Origin: Pseudomonas fluorescens
Lineage (GTDB): Bacteria > Pseudomonadota > Gammaproteobacteria > Pseudomonadales > Pseudomonadaceae
DNA: 64,000 nt
Reading direction: 5' to 3'
NCBI RefSeq assembly: GCF_004683905.1
Contig: NZ_CP038438.1
Location: 930,001 to 994,000 of the forward strand
Of the stretch, positions 25,734 through 33,798 are shown one piece after another (within the stretch, counting starts at the first letter, position 1; each line of letters begins with the position of its first letter). The translations under genes and the position numbers were made by a program. Under the pieces are notes generated by a model. The model searched no databases, was not told where the DNA came from, and saw only the letters and a list, made by a program, of their open reading frames with translations.

Positions 25734-26453
25734 TCACTGCATCAGCACTTCGATCGAGCCATCGGCGGTCAGGCTGACCTGGCTGGTGCCGGCTTCAACT
25801 TCTGGCGTGACCGGTGCCGAATCCGCCATGCCGGCGGCTTTCATCATCATCGGGGCGCGCATGTACGGTTGTGGATAACCGTTGCTGTTGAGGTTCAGGT
25901 TGACGATTTTGTACCCCTTGCCGCCCAGTGCGTCAGTGGCCAATTGCGCGCGGGCCTTGAAGGCGCTGACGGCTTCTTTCAGCAACTTGTCCTCGCTGGC
26001 CTTGCGGGTCGGCTCAGCGATGGCGAAGTCCATGCCGCCCATTTTCAGGTCGGTCAGCAGTTCGCCGGTGAGTTTGGACAGGGCGGCGAAGTCGGCGCTT
26101 TCCAGGCGCAGTTCGGCGCGTTCACGCCAGCCGGTGATTTTCTGGCCCTTGGTGTCGTAGATCGGGTAGCTGTTGCGGCTGCCCTGGCGCAGGGTGATGT
26201 CTTTGACTTGCTTGGCCTGTGCGAGTGCCTTGTTCATGGTGGTGCTGACGTCGGCGGCGAGTTTGGCCGGGTCGGTGTTTTGCGCTTCGGTGTAGAGCGT
26301 CACGATCATCAGGTCGCGGGCCACTTCCTGGCTGACTTCGGCGCGCAGGGAGATCTGGTTGTAGTGCAGCTCATCGGCGGCCAGCGCCGGAAGGCTGGCG
26401 ATGCTGCCGACGGTCAGGGCGAGAAGGGCGGCGCTGCGGCGAAAGGTGTGCAT
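25734..26453 (-). CDS. Periplasmic SIMPL-domain (DUF541) protein
   Basis: This 239-residue protein has a signal peptide (MHTFRRSAALLALTVGSIAS, cleaved at ALA/AD). The mature part is one SIMPL domain: ISLRAEVSQEVARDLMIVTL at the start, the central GSRNSYPIYDTKGQKITGWR and YKIVNLNLNSNGYP near the end. Relatives include E. coli YggE, linked to reduced oxidative stress, but the biochemical role is unknown. The start has GAGCCTTCATG just upstream (AGGAGCC on the coding strand). In P. aeruginosa a protein of this kind also neighbours roxSR. A conserved gene-neighbour relationship is plausible but divergent transcription argues against a shared operon. Confidence 0.82.
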   Translation of the reverse strand: MHTFRRSAALLALTVGSIASLPALAADELHYNQISLRAEVSQEVARDLMIVTLYTEAQNTDPAKLAADVSTTMNKALAQAKQVKDITLRQGSRNSYPIYDTKGQKITGWRERAELRLESADFAALSKLTGELLTDLKMGGMDFAIAEPTRKASEDKLLKEAVSAFKARAQLATDALGGKGYKIVNLNLNSNGYPQPYMRAPMMMKAAGMADSAPVTPEVEAGTSQVSLTADGSIEVLMQ

Positions 26454-26578
26454 GAAGGCTCCTTGAATAATGCGCAGGTGTTGGTTCGTCCCTGCGTGAA
26501 ACCATCAGACTCTAGCTTCTGTGATCCGGTTCGCCCAGTTACAACTTCTATACAGATGTCCGCAAGTTGAAAGCACTC

Positions 26579-26710
26579 TGTGGTGAGGGGATTTATCCCC
26601 GATGGGTGGCGAAGCCGCCCAAATGCTGCAACTAGATTTATTTCAGGAGAATGGGGGCGCAGGTTTTACGACTGCTGCGCAGCCGATCGGGGATGAATCC
26701 CCTCACCACA
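26579..26710. repeat. Palindromic repeat of the TGTGGTGAGGGGAT class
   Basis: TGTGGTGAGGGGATTTATCC at the left is mirrored by the right arm ending CCCCTCACCACA. Inner arms GGCGAAGCCGCCC and GCTGCGCAGCCGATC add structure. A second member with the same ends lies at 42774-42880. It occupies most of the 404-bp gap upstream of roxS. Confidence 0.85.
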
Positions 26711-26857
26711 GTTGATCTCTTCATGCCTCGGAATTTCGTGTGAGGTAGCCGATTTTTCTGGTAGCGCCATGTGGTCATTTGCCGCACTTTCGCCTCTCAA
26801 AGGCGCGGCTTGGTTATACTCCGTGCGATCCGCCTGGAGCGCTCATCAGGAGAGCTC

Positions 26858-28120
26858 ATGCTCGCCCCCGTACAACTGACTTCCGCCACTCGCCAGAACC
26901 TCTGGCGGCTGACCTTCATTCGCACCCTGGTGCTCGCCGCGCAGGCCGGTTCCGTCGGCCTGGCCTACTGGCTGCAACTGCTGCCGTTGCCGTGGGTGCA
27001 ACTGGCGATGACCCTCGGCTGCTCGATTCTGCTGTGCGTGTTCACCGCCGTGCGCCTGCGCACTTCATGGCCGGTGACTGAACTCGAATACGCCCTGCAA
27101 CTGGCCTGCGATCTGGTGATCCACAGTGCGTTGCTGTATTTCTCCGGCGGTTCGACCAACCCGTTCGTTTCCTACTATCTGGTGCCGCTGACCATCGCGG
27201 CGGTGACGCTGCCGTGGCGTTATTCGGTGATTCTGTCGGGTATCGCGCTGGCGCTGTACACCGTGATGCTCACGCGTTTCTACCCGTTGGAAACTCTGCC
27301 GGTGGCCCGCGAGAACCTGCAGATCTACGGCATGTGGCTGAGCTTCGCGCTGGCGGCTGCGGTCATCACGTTTTTCGCTGCGCGCATGGCTGAAGAGCTG
27401 CGTCGTCAGGAAGAATTGCGTGCGATTCGCCGCGAAGAAGGCTTGCGCGATCAGCAATTGCTCGCCGTCGCCACTCAGGCGGCCGGCGCCGCGCATGAAC
27501 TCGGCACGCCGCTGGCGACCATGAGTGTGTTGCTCAAGGAAATGCAGCAGGATCATCCCGACGCGATGCTGCAGGACGACCTCAAGGTGCTGCAGGACCA
27601 GGTCAAACTCTGCAAAGAAACCCTGCAGCAACTGGTGCGCGCCGCCGAAGCCAACCGTCGTATGGCCGTGGAGATGCAGGACGTCACCCAATGGCTCGAC
27701 GAAGCGCTGAACCGCTGGCACCTGATGCGTCCGGAAGCCAGTTACCGTTTCCAGCGTCTCGGCCAGGGCACGGTGCCGCGCATGGCGCCGCCGCCGGACC
27801 TGACCCAGGCGCTGCTCAACCTGCTGAACAATGCCGCCGACGCCTGCCCGGAAAATCTTCAGGTGACGCTGGACTGGGACGCGGAAACCGTGACCATCAG
27901 CATTCGTGACCACGGCGCCGGTGTGCCGCTGGCCATCGCCGAGCAGATCGGCAAACCGTTTTTTACCACCAAGGGCAAAGGTTTCGGCCTGGGCCTGTTT
28001 TTGAGCAAGGCCAGCGTGACACGCGCCGGCGGCTCAGTGAAACTCTATAGTCATGAGGAAGGCGGCACGCTCACCGAGCTGCGCCTGCCCCACGGCGCCC
28101 GAGGAGACCAACATGAGTGA
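26858..28120 (+). CDS. roxS: Redox-sensing sensor histidine kinase RoxS (RegB/PrrB family)
   Basis: This inner-membrane kinase is of the RegB/PrrB group, which senses respiratory redox state and in Pseudomonas influences terminal oxidase choice and cyanide tolerance. The 420 residues begin with about six membrane helices (18-175). GGSTNPF at 97-103 corresponds to the quinone-binding heptad. The H-box is AAGAAHELGTPLATM with phospho-acceptor H213, followed by N-box LLNNAADACPEN and GKGFGLGLFLSKA. I do not see the redox-active cysteine just after the H-box described for RegB, although C83 and others exist. ATG 26858 has AGGAG upstream; longer frames start in non-coding-like sequence. Its stop overlaps the regulator start. 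Confidence 0.9.
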   Translation: MLAPVQLTSATRQNLWRLTFIRTLVLAAQAGSVGLAYWLQLLPLPWVQLAMTLGCSILLCVFTAVRLRTSWPVTELEYALQLACDLVIHSALLYFSGGSTNPFVSYYLVPLTIAAVTLPWRYSVILSGIALALYTVMLTRFYPLETLPVARENLQIYGMWLSFALAAAVITFFAARMAEELRRQEELRAIRREEGLRDQQLLAVATQAAGAAHELGTPLATMSVLLKEMQQDHPDAMLQDDLKVLQDQVKLCKETLQQLVRAAEANRRMAVEMQDVTQWLDEALNRWHLMRPEASYRFQRLGQGTVPRMAPPPDLTQALLNLLNNAADACPENLQVTLDWDAETVTISIRDHGAGVPLAIAEQIGKPFFTTKGKGFGLGLFLSKASVTRAGGSVKLYSHEEGGTLTELRLPHGARGDQHE

Positions 28121-28673
28121 CGAAATCCAAGTCGAAGGCGAAGAACTGCCGCATTTGCTGCTGGTCGACGACGACGCGACCTTCACCCGAGTGATGGCCC
28201 GTGCCATGGCTCGTCGTGGCTTTCGCGTCAGCACCGCCGGTTCCGCCGAAGAAGGCCTGACCATCGCCCAGGCCGACCTGCCGGACTATGCCGCGCTGGA
28301 CCTGAAAATGGATGGCGACTCCGGCCTGGTGCTGCTGCCCAAGCTGCTGGAGCTGGACCCGGAAATGCGCGTGGTGATCCTCACCGGTTATTCGAGCATT
28401 GCCACCGCGGTCGAAGCGATCAAGCGCGGCGCCTGCAACTACCTGTGCAAACCGGCCGACGCCGACGACGTACTGGCCGCGCTGCTCTCCGAGCACGCCG
28501 ACCTCGACAGCCTGGTGCCGGAAAACCCGATGTCGGTTGACCGTCTGCAATGGGAGCACATCCAGCGCGTGCTGACCGAGCATGAAGGCAACATTTCCGC
28601 CACTGCCCGCGCCTTGGGCATGCACCGCCGCACCCTGCAGCGCAAACTGCAGAAGCGCCCGGTTCGTCGTTGA
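28113..28673 (+). CDS. roxR: Response regulator RoxR (RegA/PrrA family)
   Basis: This is the partner of the preceding kinase: 186 residues. The receiver domain has D20/D21, phospho-acceptor D63 in ALDLKMDGDSG, T91 and K113. A short linker is followed by a Fis-type helix-turn-helix (145-181, ISATARALGMHRRTLQRKLQ). The ATG at 28113 overlaps the kinase stop, with GAGGAG upstream. The family's characteristic poly-Pro hinge is absent or replaced by SLVPENPMSV, as in gammaproteobacterial members. Confidence 0.92.
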   Translation: MSDEIQVEGEELPHLLLVDDDATFTRVMARAMARRGFRVSTAGSAEEGLTIAQADLPDYAALDLKMDGDSGLVLLPKLLELDPEMRVVILTGYSSIATAVEAIKRGACNYLCKPADADDVLAALLSEHADLDSLVPENPMSVDRLQWEHIQRVLTEHEGNISATARALGMHRRTLQRKLQKRPVRR

Positions 28674-28710
28674 GAGGTTTTCTGGCCGAATGAGCTGGAT
28701 TGAATGAAGC

Positions 28711-28739
28711 AGGCGCTACCCTGCATTCGGGTAGCGCCT
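28711..28739. terminator. Bidirectional hairpin between convergent roxR and an orphan gene
   Basis: AGGCGCTACCC and GGGTAGCGCCT form a perfect 11-bp stem with a 7-nt loop, between the two convergent stops. T runs are short on both sides. Confidence 0.7.
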
Positions 28740-28744
28740 TGGGT

Positions 28745-29071
28745 TCAATCTACAACCGTGAAGAATGTTTTTGGCGATGAGTATTGTTTTTCACCCAGTG
28801 TCGCTTTGCATTGCGCGTAGAGATCCAGCCCCAACCAGCTTTCCAAGGTAGCTTTTGATACCGGGAGAATAAGCTCGTTGTTTTTACCGCCTTTCTGTTC
28901 GGATTTCTTTCCGGAGGCATAACCGATCCAGGCAGCATCGATATGAACCTCGGAGTTTTTGGACCCGAATGTGAATGTAGTTCCCGAATCCCCGAGCTTG
29001 CTGATAGACAGTTTGCCATTCCTGATCGAATCGCTGGTTGGAGCATTAAGCGGGTTTTCTTCTTTGTTCAT
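28745..29071 (-). CDS. Hypothetical protein, low GC (unknown)
   Basis: I do not recognise this 108-residue product. It begins MNKEENPLNAPTSDSIRNGK and is predicted beta-rich, with Gly/Ser/Lys segments (GDSGTTFTFGSKNSEV, IGYASGKKSEQKGGKNNE) and no signal peptide or membrane helix. The ATG at 29071 has AAAGGA at seven to eight bases; a TTG two codons earlier is possible. Codon use is distinctly more A/T-rich than that of the flanking genes, suggesting recent acquisition. It ends just beside the roxR hairpin. No neighbouring gene hints at its role. Confidence 0.6.
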   Translation of the reverse strand: MNKEENPLNAPTSDSIRNGKLSISKLGDSGTTFTFGSKNSEVHIDAAWIGYASGKKSEQKGGKNNELILPVSKATLESWLGLDLYAQCKATLGEKQYSSPKTFFTVVD

Positions 29072-29341
29072 GACCAATTCCTTTCGTTGTCAGAGGGGTA
29101 ATCTGCTCTCCTGATTCACAGCGAACTCCTTGCAGGAGGCCAGCCCAGTTGATCAGCCTGAATAGCCCCCCTCTACTGTCAACTCTGACAGTCCCGATGA
29201 ACGGTACGTGCGCTCGCTGCGATACTGAAACCCCCATCAATCTGAACAATCCCTGAATGAGCCAGTCCCACTCTGGCGATAAAACGAACCGATCAACTAT
29301 GATCGGTGCGTGTCTGTTCTTTTCTTTATCGAGCCTTTTCC

Positions 29342-31069
29342 ATGAATCAGAACGCTGAATATTCCGCGGTCAACGATGCTGTGCGCGGGCAGTTTTTTCG
29401 CAAGGTGTGGGCGATCATCACGCCCTACTGGCGCAGTGAAGAGAAGGGCAAGGCCTGGACGCTGCTGATTGCGGTGATCGCGCTCTCGTTGCTGAGCGTG
29501 GGCATCTCGGTGTGGTTCAACACCTGGTACAAGGATTTCTACAACGCCCTGCAAAAGAAGGATGAGGCGGCGTTCTGGCGCTTGATTCTGTATTTTTGCG
29601 GAATTGCGGCGGTGGCGATTGTCGGTGCCGTGTATCGGCTGTATCTGACCCAGATGCTGACGATTCGCTGGCGGGCCTGGCTCACCGAAAAGCATTTCTC
29701 CCGTTGGCTCGCCGACAAGAATTACTACCAGCTGGAGCAGGGCGGTTATACCGATAACCCGGACCAGCGGATTTCCGAAGACCTCAACAACTTCACCTCC
29801 AACACCCTTGAACTGGGGATCGGCCTGCTGCGCAATATAGTCAGCCTGGTGTCGTTCTCGATCATTTTGTGGGGTGTGTCGGGCAGCATCGAAGTCTATG
29901 GCATCACCATTCCCGGCTACATGTTCTGGTGCGTGCTGGTCTACGCCGTGGTGGGCAGCTGGCTGACGCATTTGATCGGTCGTCGCTTGATCGGCCTGAA
30001 CAACCAACAACAACGCTTCGAAGCCGACCTGCGTTTTTCCATGGTGCGGATTCGCGAGAATGCCGAAAGCATCGCGTTGTATAACGGCGAACCGAATGAG
30101 AACCGTCGCTTGAGCAACCGTTTCGGCATGGTCTGGCATAACTTCTGGGACATCATGAAAGTGTCCAAGCGCCTGACATTTTTCACTGCCGGTTACAGCC
30201 AGGCTGCGATCATTTTCCCGTTTATCGTTGCGTCGCCGCGTTACCTCGCCGGCAAGATCGAACTGGGTGAGCTGATGCAGATCAGCTCGGCATTCGGCAA
30301 CGTCCAGGAGAGTTTCAGCTGGTTTATCAGTGCGTATCAGAGCCTCGCGTCCTGGCGTGCGACCTGTGATCGTCTGCTGAGTTTCCGTCAGGCCATGACC
30401 GATAACGAACAGCGCACCCCGGCCATCGATGTGCAGAATCAGGGCAGCGAACTCAAAGTGCACAACCTCGGTCTGGACTTGGCTGATGGTCGTCATCTGC
30501 TGACCAGCGCCGACATGACAGTCGAGCCGGGTGAGCGTGTAATGCTCAGCGGCCGATCCGGCAGCGGCAAGTCGACGTTGCTGCGAGCGATGGGGCATCT
30601 GTGGCCGGCGGGCCACGGCAACATCCGGCTGCCAGCGGCGCGCTACCTGTTCCTGCCGCAGAAACCGTATCTGCCGATCGGCACCTTGCGCGAGGCCTTG
30701 AGTTATCCACAACCGGGCGATACCTACGCGCCGGAGCGCTACGCGCAGGTGCTGGAGACTTGCCGTCTGCCGCATCTGGTTGCGCGTCTGGACGAAGCCA
30801 ATCACTGGCAGCGCATGCTGTCGCCGGGTGAGCAGCAACGCCTGGCTTTCGCCCGCGCCATGCTTTATGCACCGCAATGGCTGTACATGGACGAAGCGAC
30901 GTCGGCGATGGATGAAGAGGATGAGGCAACGTTGTATCAGGCGCTGATCGATCAGTTGCCGGGCCTGAGCATCGTCAGCGTCGGCCACCGCAGCAGCCTG
31001 AAGCGTTTCCACCCTAGACATGTGCGGATCGACAGCGGGCATCTGGTGGAGCAGGCCGTGACCGCTTGA
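29342..31069 (+). CDS. ABC transporter, fused membrane and ATPase domains (YddA/SbmA-related)
   Basis: This 575-residue half-transporter has an N-terminal membrane domain of the ABC_membrane_2 (SbmA/BacA-like) type, with helices between about 38 and 330. Characteristic segments are FYNALQKKDEAAFWRLI, YTDNPDQRISEDLNNFT and IRENAESIALYNGEPNE. The ATPase follows with Walker A GRSGSGKSTLL near 403, signature LSPGEQQRLAFARA and Walker B WLYMDEATSAMD. It should work as a homodimer. Members include E. coli YddA and vitamin-B12 transporter-like proteins; the substrate here is unknown. ATG 29342 is chosen over an in-frame start 36 nt upstream because family N-termini are short. The ribosome site is poor. 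Confidence 0.85.
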   Translation: MNQNAEYSAVNDAVRGQFFRKVWAIITPYWRSEEKGKAWTLLIAVIALSLLSVGISVWFNTWYKDFYNALQKKDEAAFWRLILYFCGIAAVAIVGAVYRLYLTQMLTIRWRAWLTEKHFSRWLADKNYYQLEQGGYTDNPDQRISEDLNNFTSNTLELGIGLLRNIVSLVSFSIILWGVSGSIEVYGITIPGYMFWCVLVYAVVGSWLTHLIGRRLIGLNNQQQRFEADLRFSMVRIRENAESIALYNGEPNENRRLSNRFGMVWHNFWDIMKVSKRLTFFTAGYSQAAIIFPFIVASPRYLAGKIELGELMQISSAFGNVQESFSWFISAYQSLASWRATCDRLLSFRQAMTDNEQRTPAIDVQNQGSELKVHNLGLDLADGRHLLTSADMTVEPGERVMLSGRSGSGKSTLLRAMGHLWPAGHGNIRLPAARYLFLPQKPYLPIGTLREALSYPQPGDTYAPERYAQVLETCRLPHLVARLDEANHWQRMLSPGEQQRLAFARAMLYAPQWLYMDEATSAMDEEDEATLYQALIDQLPGLSIVSVGHRSSLKRFHPRHVRIDSGHLVEQAVTA

Positions 31070-31083
31070 TCACCACAACCCCC

Positions 31084-31171
31084 GTGGGAGCGGGCTTGCT
31101 CGCGAAGGCGTCCATTCAGTCGACAAATCGGTTGCCTGACACACCGCCTTCGCGAGCAAGCCCGCTCCCAC
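31084..31171. repeat. REPIN
   Basis: GTGGGAGCGGGCTTGCTCGC at the left is inverted at the right as CGAGCAAGCCCGCTCCCA, with a 44-nt centre. It separates the ABC exporter gene from the GntR-family regulator. Confidence 0.92.
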
Positions 31172-31259
31172 ATGGGGTATTGTGAGGCGGGATGTGATCG
31201 TACAACCCGCCTGCGCTATGATGCCCACCAAGCCGAATTTTCGAGACCAGACGTTGACC

Positions 31260-32009
31260 ATGGAAAACCCGATCGACACTCCACGCCTCCCACGCAAGCG
31301 CCGCAGCCTGGCTCAGGAGCTGGTGACGGTGCTGACCGAGCAGATCCGCGACGGTCTGCTCAAGCGCGGCGACAAATTGCCCACCGAGTCGGCGATCATG
31401 CAGGAGCACGGCGTCAGCCGCACCGTGGTGCGCGAGGCGATCTCCCGTTTGCAGGCCGCCGGCCAGGTGGAAACCCGCCACGGCATCGGCACCTTTGTGC
31501 TCGACACGCCGAGCCCCAGCGGTTTCCGCATCGACCCGGCCACGGTCGTCACCCTGCGTGACGTGCTGGCGATTCTCGAATTGCGCATCAGCCTGGAAGT
31601 GGAGTCCGCCGGCCTCGCCGCGCAACGCCGCAGCTCCGAACAACTGGCGACCATGCGCGCCGCCCTCGATGCGCTGAACGACAGCGTCGCCCACGCCAGC
31701 GATGCGGTGGCCTCGGACTTCGCCTTCCACCTGGAAATCGCCCTGTCCACCGGCAACCGCTATTTCACCGACATCATGACCCACCTGGGCACCAGCATCA
31801 TTCCGCGTACGCGGCTGAATTCGGCGCGTCTGGCCCATGATGATCAGCAGCACTACATGAATCGTCTGAGCCGTGAGCACGAGGAAATCTACGAGGCGAT
31901 TGCCCGCCAGGATTCCGATGCGGCGCGAGCGGCAATGCGTCTGCACTTGACCAACAGCCGCGAAAGACTGCGCCAGGCCCATGAAGAGGCGCAGGCGCAG
32001 CGGGGATGA
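31260..32009 (+). CDS. GntR/FadR-family transcriptional regulator
   Basis: The 249-residue protein has a winged-helix N-terminus (LVTVLTEQIRDGLLKRGDKL, VSRTVVREAISRLQAAGQVE, GIGTFV) and an all-helical FCD effector domain. The FCD metal-site candidates are FHLEIA and the later histidines (SREHEE, MRLHL). The start MENPIDTPRL at 31260 is preferred. An earlier ATG at 31218 overlaps a -10-like TATGAT and lacks a ribosome site. It lies 1.9 kb from kdgD and is the only DNA-binding regulator near the sugar-acid genes. It is therefore a good candidate to bind the operator over the kdgD promoter. That link is inference. Confidence 0.85.
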   Translation: MENPIDTPRLPRKRRSLAQELVTVLTEQIRDGLLKRGDKLPTESAIMQEHGVSRTVVREAISRLQAAGQVETRHGIGTFVLDTPSPSGFRIDPATVVTLRDVLAILELRISLEVESAGLAAQRRSSEQLATMRAALDALNDSVAHASDAVASDFAFHLEIALSTGNRYFTDIMTHLGTSIIPRTRLNSARLAHDDQQHYMNRLSREHEEIYEAIARQDSDAARAAMRLHLTNSRERLRQAHEEAQAQRG

Positions 32010-32044
32010 GTTTGCAGGTTTGATTCATGTGTTGACTGATCTAC

Positions 32045-32142
32045 CGCTTTCGCGAGCAAGCCCGCTCCCACCCTGGATTTTCGGCAAGCCCGGACTTTGA
32101 GTTCAGCCGAGATCCATTGTGGGAGCGGGCTTGCTCGCGAAG
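32045..32142. repeat. REPIN
   Basis: CGCTTTCGCGAGCAAGCCCG at the left and GAGCGGGCTTGCTCGCGAA at the right are inverted. The arms are oriented outward (GCGA outside), opposite to the neighbouring element at 31084. Confidence 0.9.
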
Positions 32143-32154
32143 GGGCCCGTGAAT

Positions 32155-32343
32155 TCAGCGCGGCAATATCGAGCGATCCACCCTCACTGCCAGTTGCGCT
32201 TGCCCCGGCTTGGCAGCAAACGCCACCTCGCCTGATTGATCCACAATACCCCGCGCAATCGGCTTGCCATCTGCCAGCAACTCCAGCGGTGCACCTTGCA
32301 GCGACTGCCCCGACGCCAGTTCAAGTTTCAATGTGATCGTCAT
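32155..32343 (-). CDS. Small beta-rich protein, partner of the phospholipase-like gene (unknown)
   Basis: The product is a 62-residue protein, MTITLKLELASGQSL to VDRSILPR, with alternating hydrophobic/polar strands. The pattern GAPLELLADGKPIA then GEVAFAAKPGQAQLAVRV is reminiscent of a tiny transthyretin- or CNA-B-like beta sandwich. There is no signal peptide or membrane segment. ATG 32343 is chosen because AAGGAG lies seven bases upstream; an ATG two codons earlier would almost touch that site. It starts 11 nt after the preceding gene, so the two are surely co-transcribed and would share LexA control. Function unknown: accessory domain, chaperone or immunity protein are all possible. Confidence 0.65.
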   Translation of the reverse strand: MTITLKLELASGQSLQGAPLELLADGKPIARGIVDQSGEVAFAAKPGQAQLAVRVDRSILPR

Positions 32344-32354
32344 GCTCATTCTCC

Positions 32355-33659
32355 TTAGTTGACGTTGCCCGTCGGGTGGTAGTCCTTGAGCAGCAGGTAG
32401 GTGCTCCAGCCCCACCAGTCATCGATGGTGGCGGTGTCGTTGAGGTTGTTCACGTCTTTGCGCCGCAGCACCTTGCCGCCCTCGACGCGGAACAGCGGCG
32501 AGAAGTTGCCGGAAAGATTCAGCACCGCCGTCAGATCCGGCAGCCGTTGCAGCGCGGCAAACGTCGAAGGGGCGGGCACGTTGCCGCTGAGGTAAGCGGC
32601 GAAGACTTCATCCGCCGAGGCCTGCACCGCCAGGTTGACCTGGGTGCGGTTGTCCGCATCGCTGGCCTCGAAGTAGCGTTTGTCGCCGTAGGCGCGCCAT
32701 TGATCGCCATGGGCGTTGCGCACTTTGAGGCCGAATTTGCTGTCCTCGTCGTGCATGAAACGGGTCACCAGCGAGCCGAGATCGCTCGGCGTGACCACCG
32801 CCGCCATCTCTTTGCGCGGCACCCGCAGATGGCCGGCAGAGAACAGGTCAGTGAGGAAGTGGTCGGCAAACGCGTTCATCGCGTAGGCCCGTTCCAATCG
32901 TTGTTCATCGTGAGTGGCGCGGGCCGCGACGGCGGTTTGCAGGGCGGCGGTGTGGCCGGCGATGTAGGCCAGTCTGGCCCATTCGCCGAAGTGGTCGGCG
33001 TTGTTCGCCGCCAGTTTCAGATAACGTCCGAGCGGGAACAGCGCGGAGACAAAACTGCCGCCACCGGTGATCTTGTTCCACTCTTCGGACAACGTATCTC
33101 CGAGCGCGTCGTAGGCTTCGTGCGGTGCTTTGCCGTTCTTGATCGCCTGCTTAACCGCGTCGATCTCTTTTTGCATGACCGCGAGAATCTGTGTGGCCTC
33201 AGCGCGGGAGGCCGGCAGCACGGCGAGAGAGTCGAAGGCGGCATTGAAACGGTTCAGGCGATCGGCCGGGGTCGCGCCTTCGTTGATCGGTCGATCGACC
33301 ACGCCGTAGAAATCTCCAGCCAGCGCCACCACCTGGCCGTAGGTCAGCGCTAGACCGTTGGGCAAGTACAAGGGCAGGTTTTGCGCGCGAACCGGCTCGA
33401 CGTTTGCGCTGAAGCGCAGCAGGGTGTTGTCGCCGATGGCCGTGTGTTCAGCGCCTTCAAAGCGCAGTGGCGGTCGAATGTTCAACGCTTTGCCGGGGAG
33501 GGCGGTGGCCGGTTCAACATCGCCGTGGGCGTCGGCGATGTGCAGCAGCAGATGCGGATTGTCGGTGCTGAAGTGGATGCCGTTTACAGTGAAAAGATCT
33601 TCGAATCGGGCGATGACCGGTGTGGGTCTTTCCTGTGGTTTTGCATGCAGTCCGGACAT
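32355..33659 (-). CDS. Putative zinc-dependent phospholipase C-like protein, SOS-box controlled
   Basis: This 434-residue protein has no signal peptide. After an N-terminal beta-rich part (1-100), a helical region contains LTYGQVVALAGDFYG (105-119), D116, H223, H236, the motif FADHFLTDLFSAGHLR (264-279, with D266, H267, D271, H277) and H303. The spacing of His/Asp ligands in helices recalls the zinc phospholipase C / S1-P1 nuclease fold. Pseudomonas proteins with this motif are sometimes annotated as phospholipases. I am not certain of the activity. The start has AAGGAG seven bases upstream. A perfect LexA box lies 41 bp before the start, next to a sigma70-like promoter, so DNA damage should induce it. 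A cytotoxic or lytic role would fit, but is inference. Confidence 0.55.
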   Translation of the reverse strand: MSGLHAKPQERPTPVIARFEDLFTVNGIHFSTDNPHLLLHIADAHGDVEPATALPGKALNIRPPLRFEGAEHTAIGDNTLLRFSANVEPVRAQNLPLYLPNGLALTYGQVVALAGDFYGVVDRPINEGATPADRLNRFNAAFDSLAVLPASRAEATQILAVMQKEIDAVKQAIKNGKAPHEAYDALGDTLSEEWNKITGGGSFVSALFPLGRYLKLAANNADHFGEWARLAYIAGHTAALQTAVAARATHDEQRLERAYAMNAFADHFLTDLFSAGHLRVPRKEMAAVVTPSDLGSLVTRFMHDEDSKFGLKVRNAHGDQWRAYGDKRYFEASDADNRTQVNLAVQASADEVFAAYLSGNVPAPSTFAALQRLPDLTAVLNLSGNFSPLFRVEGGKVLRRKDVNNLNDTATIDDWWGWSTYLLLKDYHPTGNVN

Positions 33660-33699
33660 TTCTGGCTCCTTGATATGTCGTCGGTGGATTTATTTTTAT

Positions 33700-33715
33700 C
33701 TGTATGGATATACAG
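33700..33715. promoter_or_regulatory. LexA (SOS) box
   Basis: CTGTATGGATATACAG fits CTG-N10-CAG with the usual TA-rich centre, and its 6-bp arms are perfectly inverted. It lies between the predicted start site (about 33717, minus strand) and the ATG at 33659, an ideal blocking position. Confidence 0.75.
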
Positions 33716-33723
33716 TTAAATCG

Positions 33724-33751
33724 AGCCTAGCCTAGATTTTTCCTACGTCAA
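33724..33751 (-). promoter_or_regulatory. Promoter of the SOS-controlled gene pair
   Basis: Minus strand TTGACG (33751-33746), a 16-bp spacer and TAGGCT (33729-33724). Transcription would begin just before or inside the LexA box. Confidence 0.5.
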
Positions 33752-33798
33752 GAACGAATCTTGTCCGACAAAAAGTGTGAGGCGACGATGAAATGCAG

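Noticed and set aside
26540..26560. Possible LexA box near CTATACAGATG upstream of the SIMPL gene
   Set aside because: The half-sites are not spaced as CTG-N10-CAG; only the 33700 site fits.
29046..29249. 67-codon minus-strand frame upstream of the orphan low-GC gene
   Set aside because: Overlaps the orphan gene start, no ribosome site, no family resemblance.
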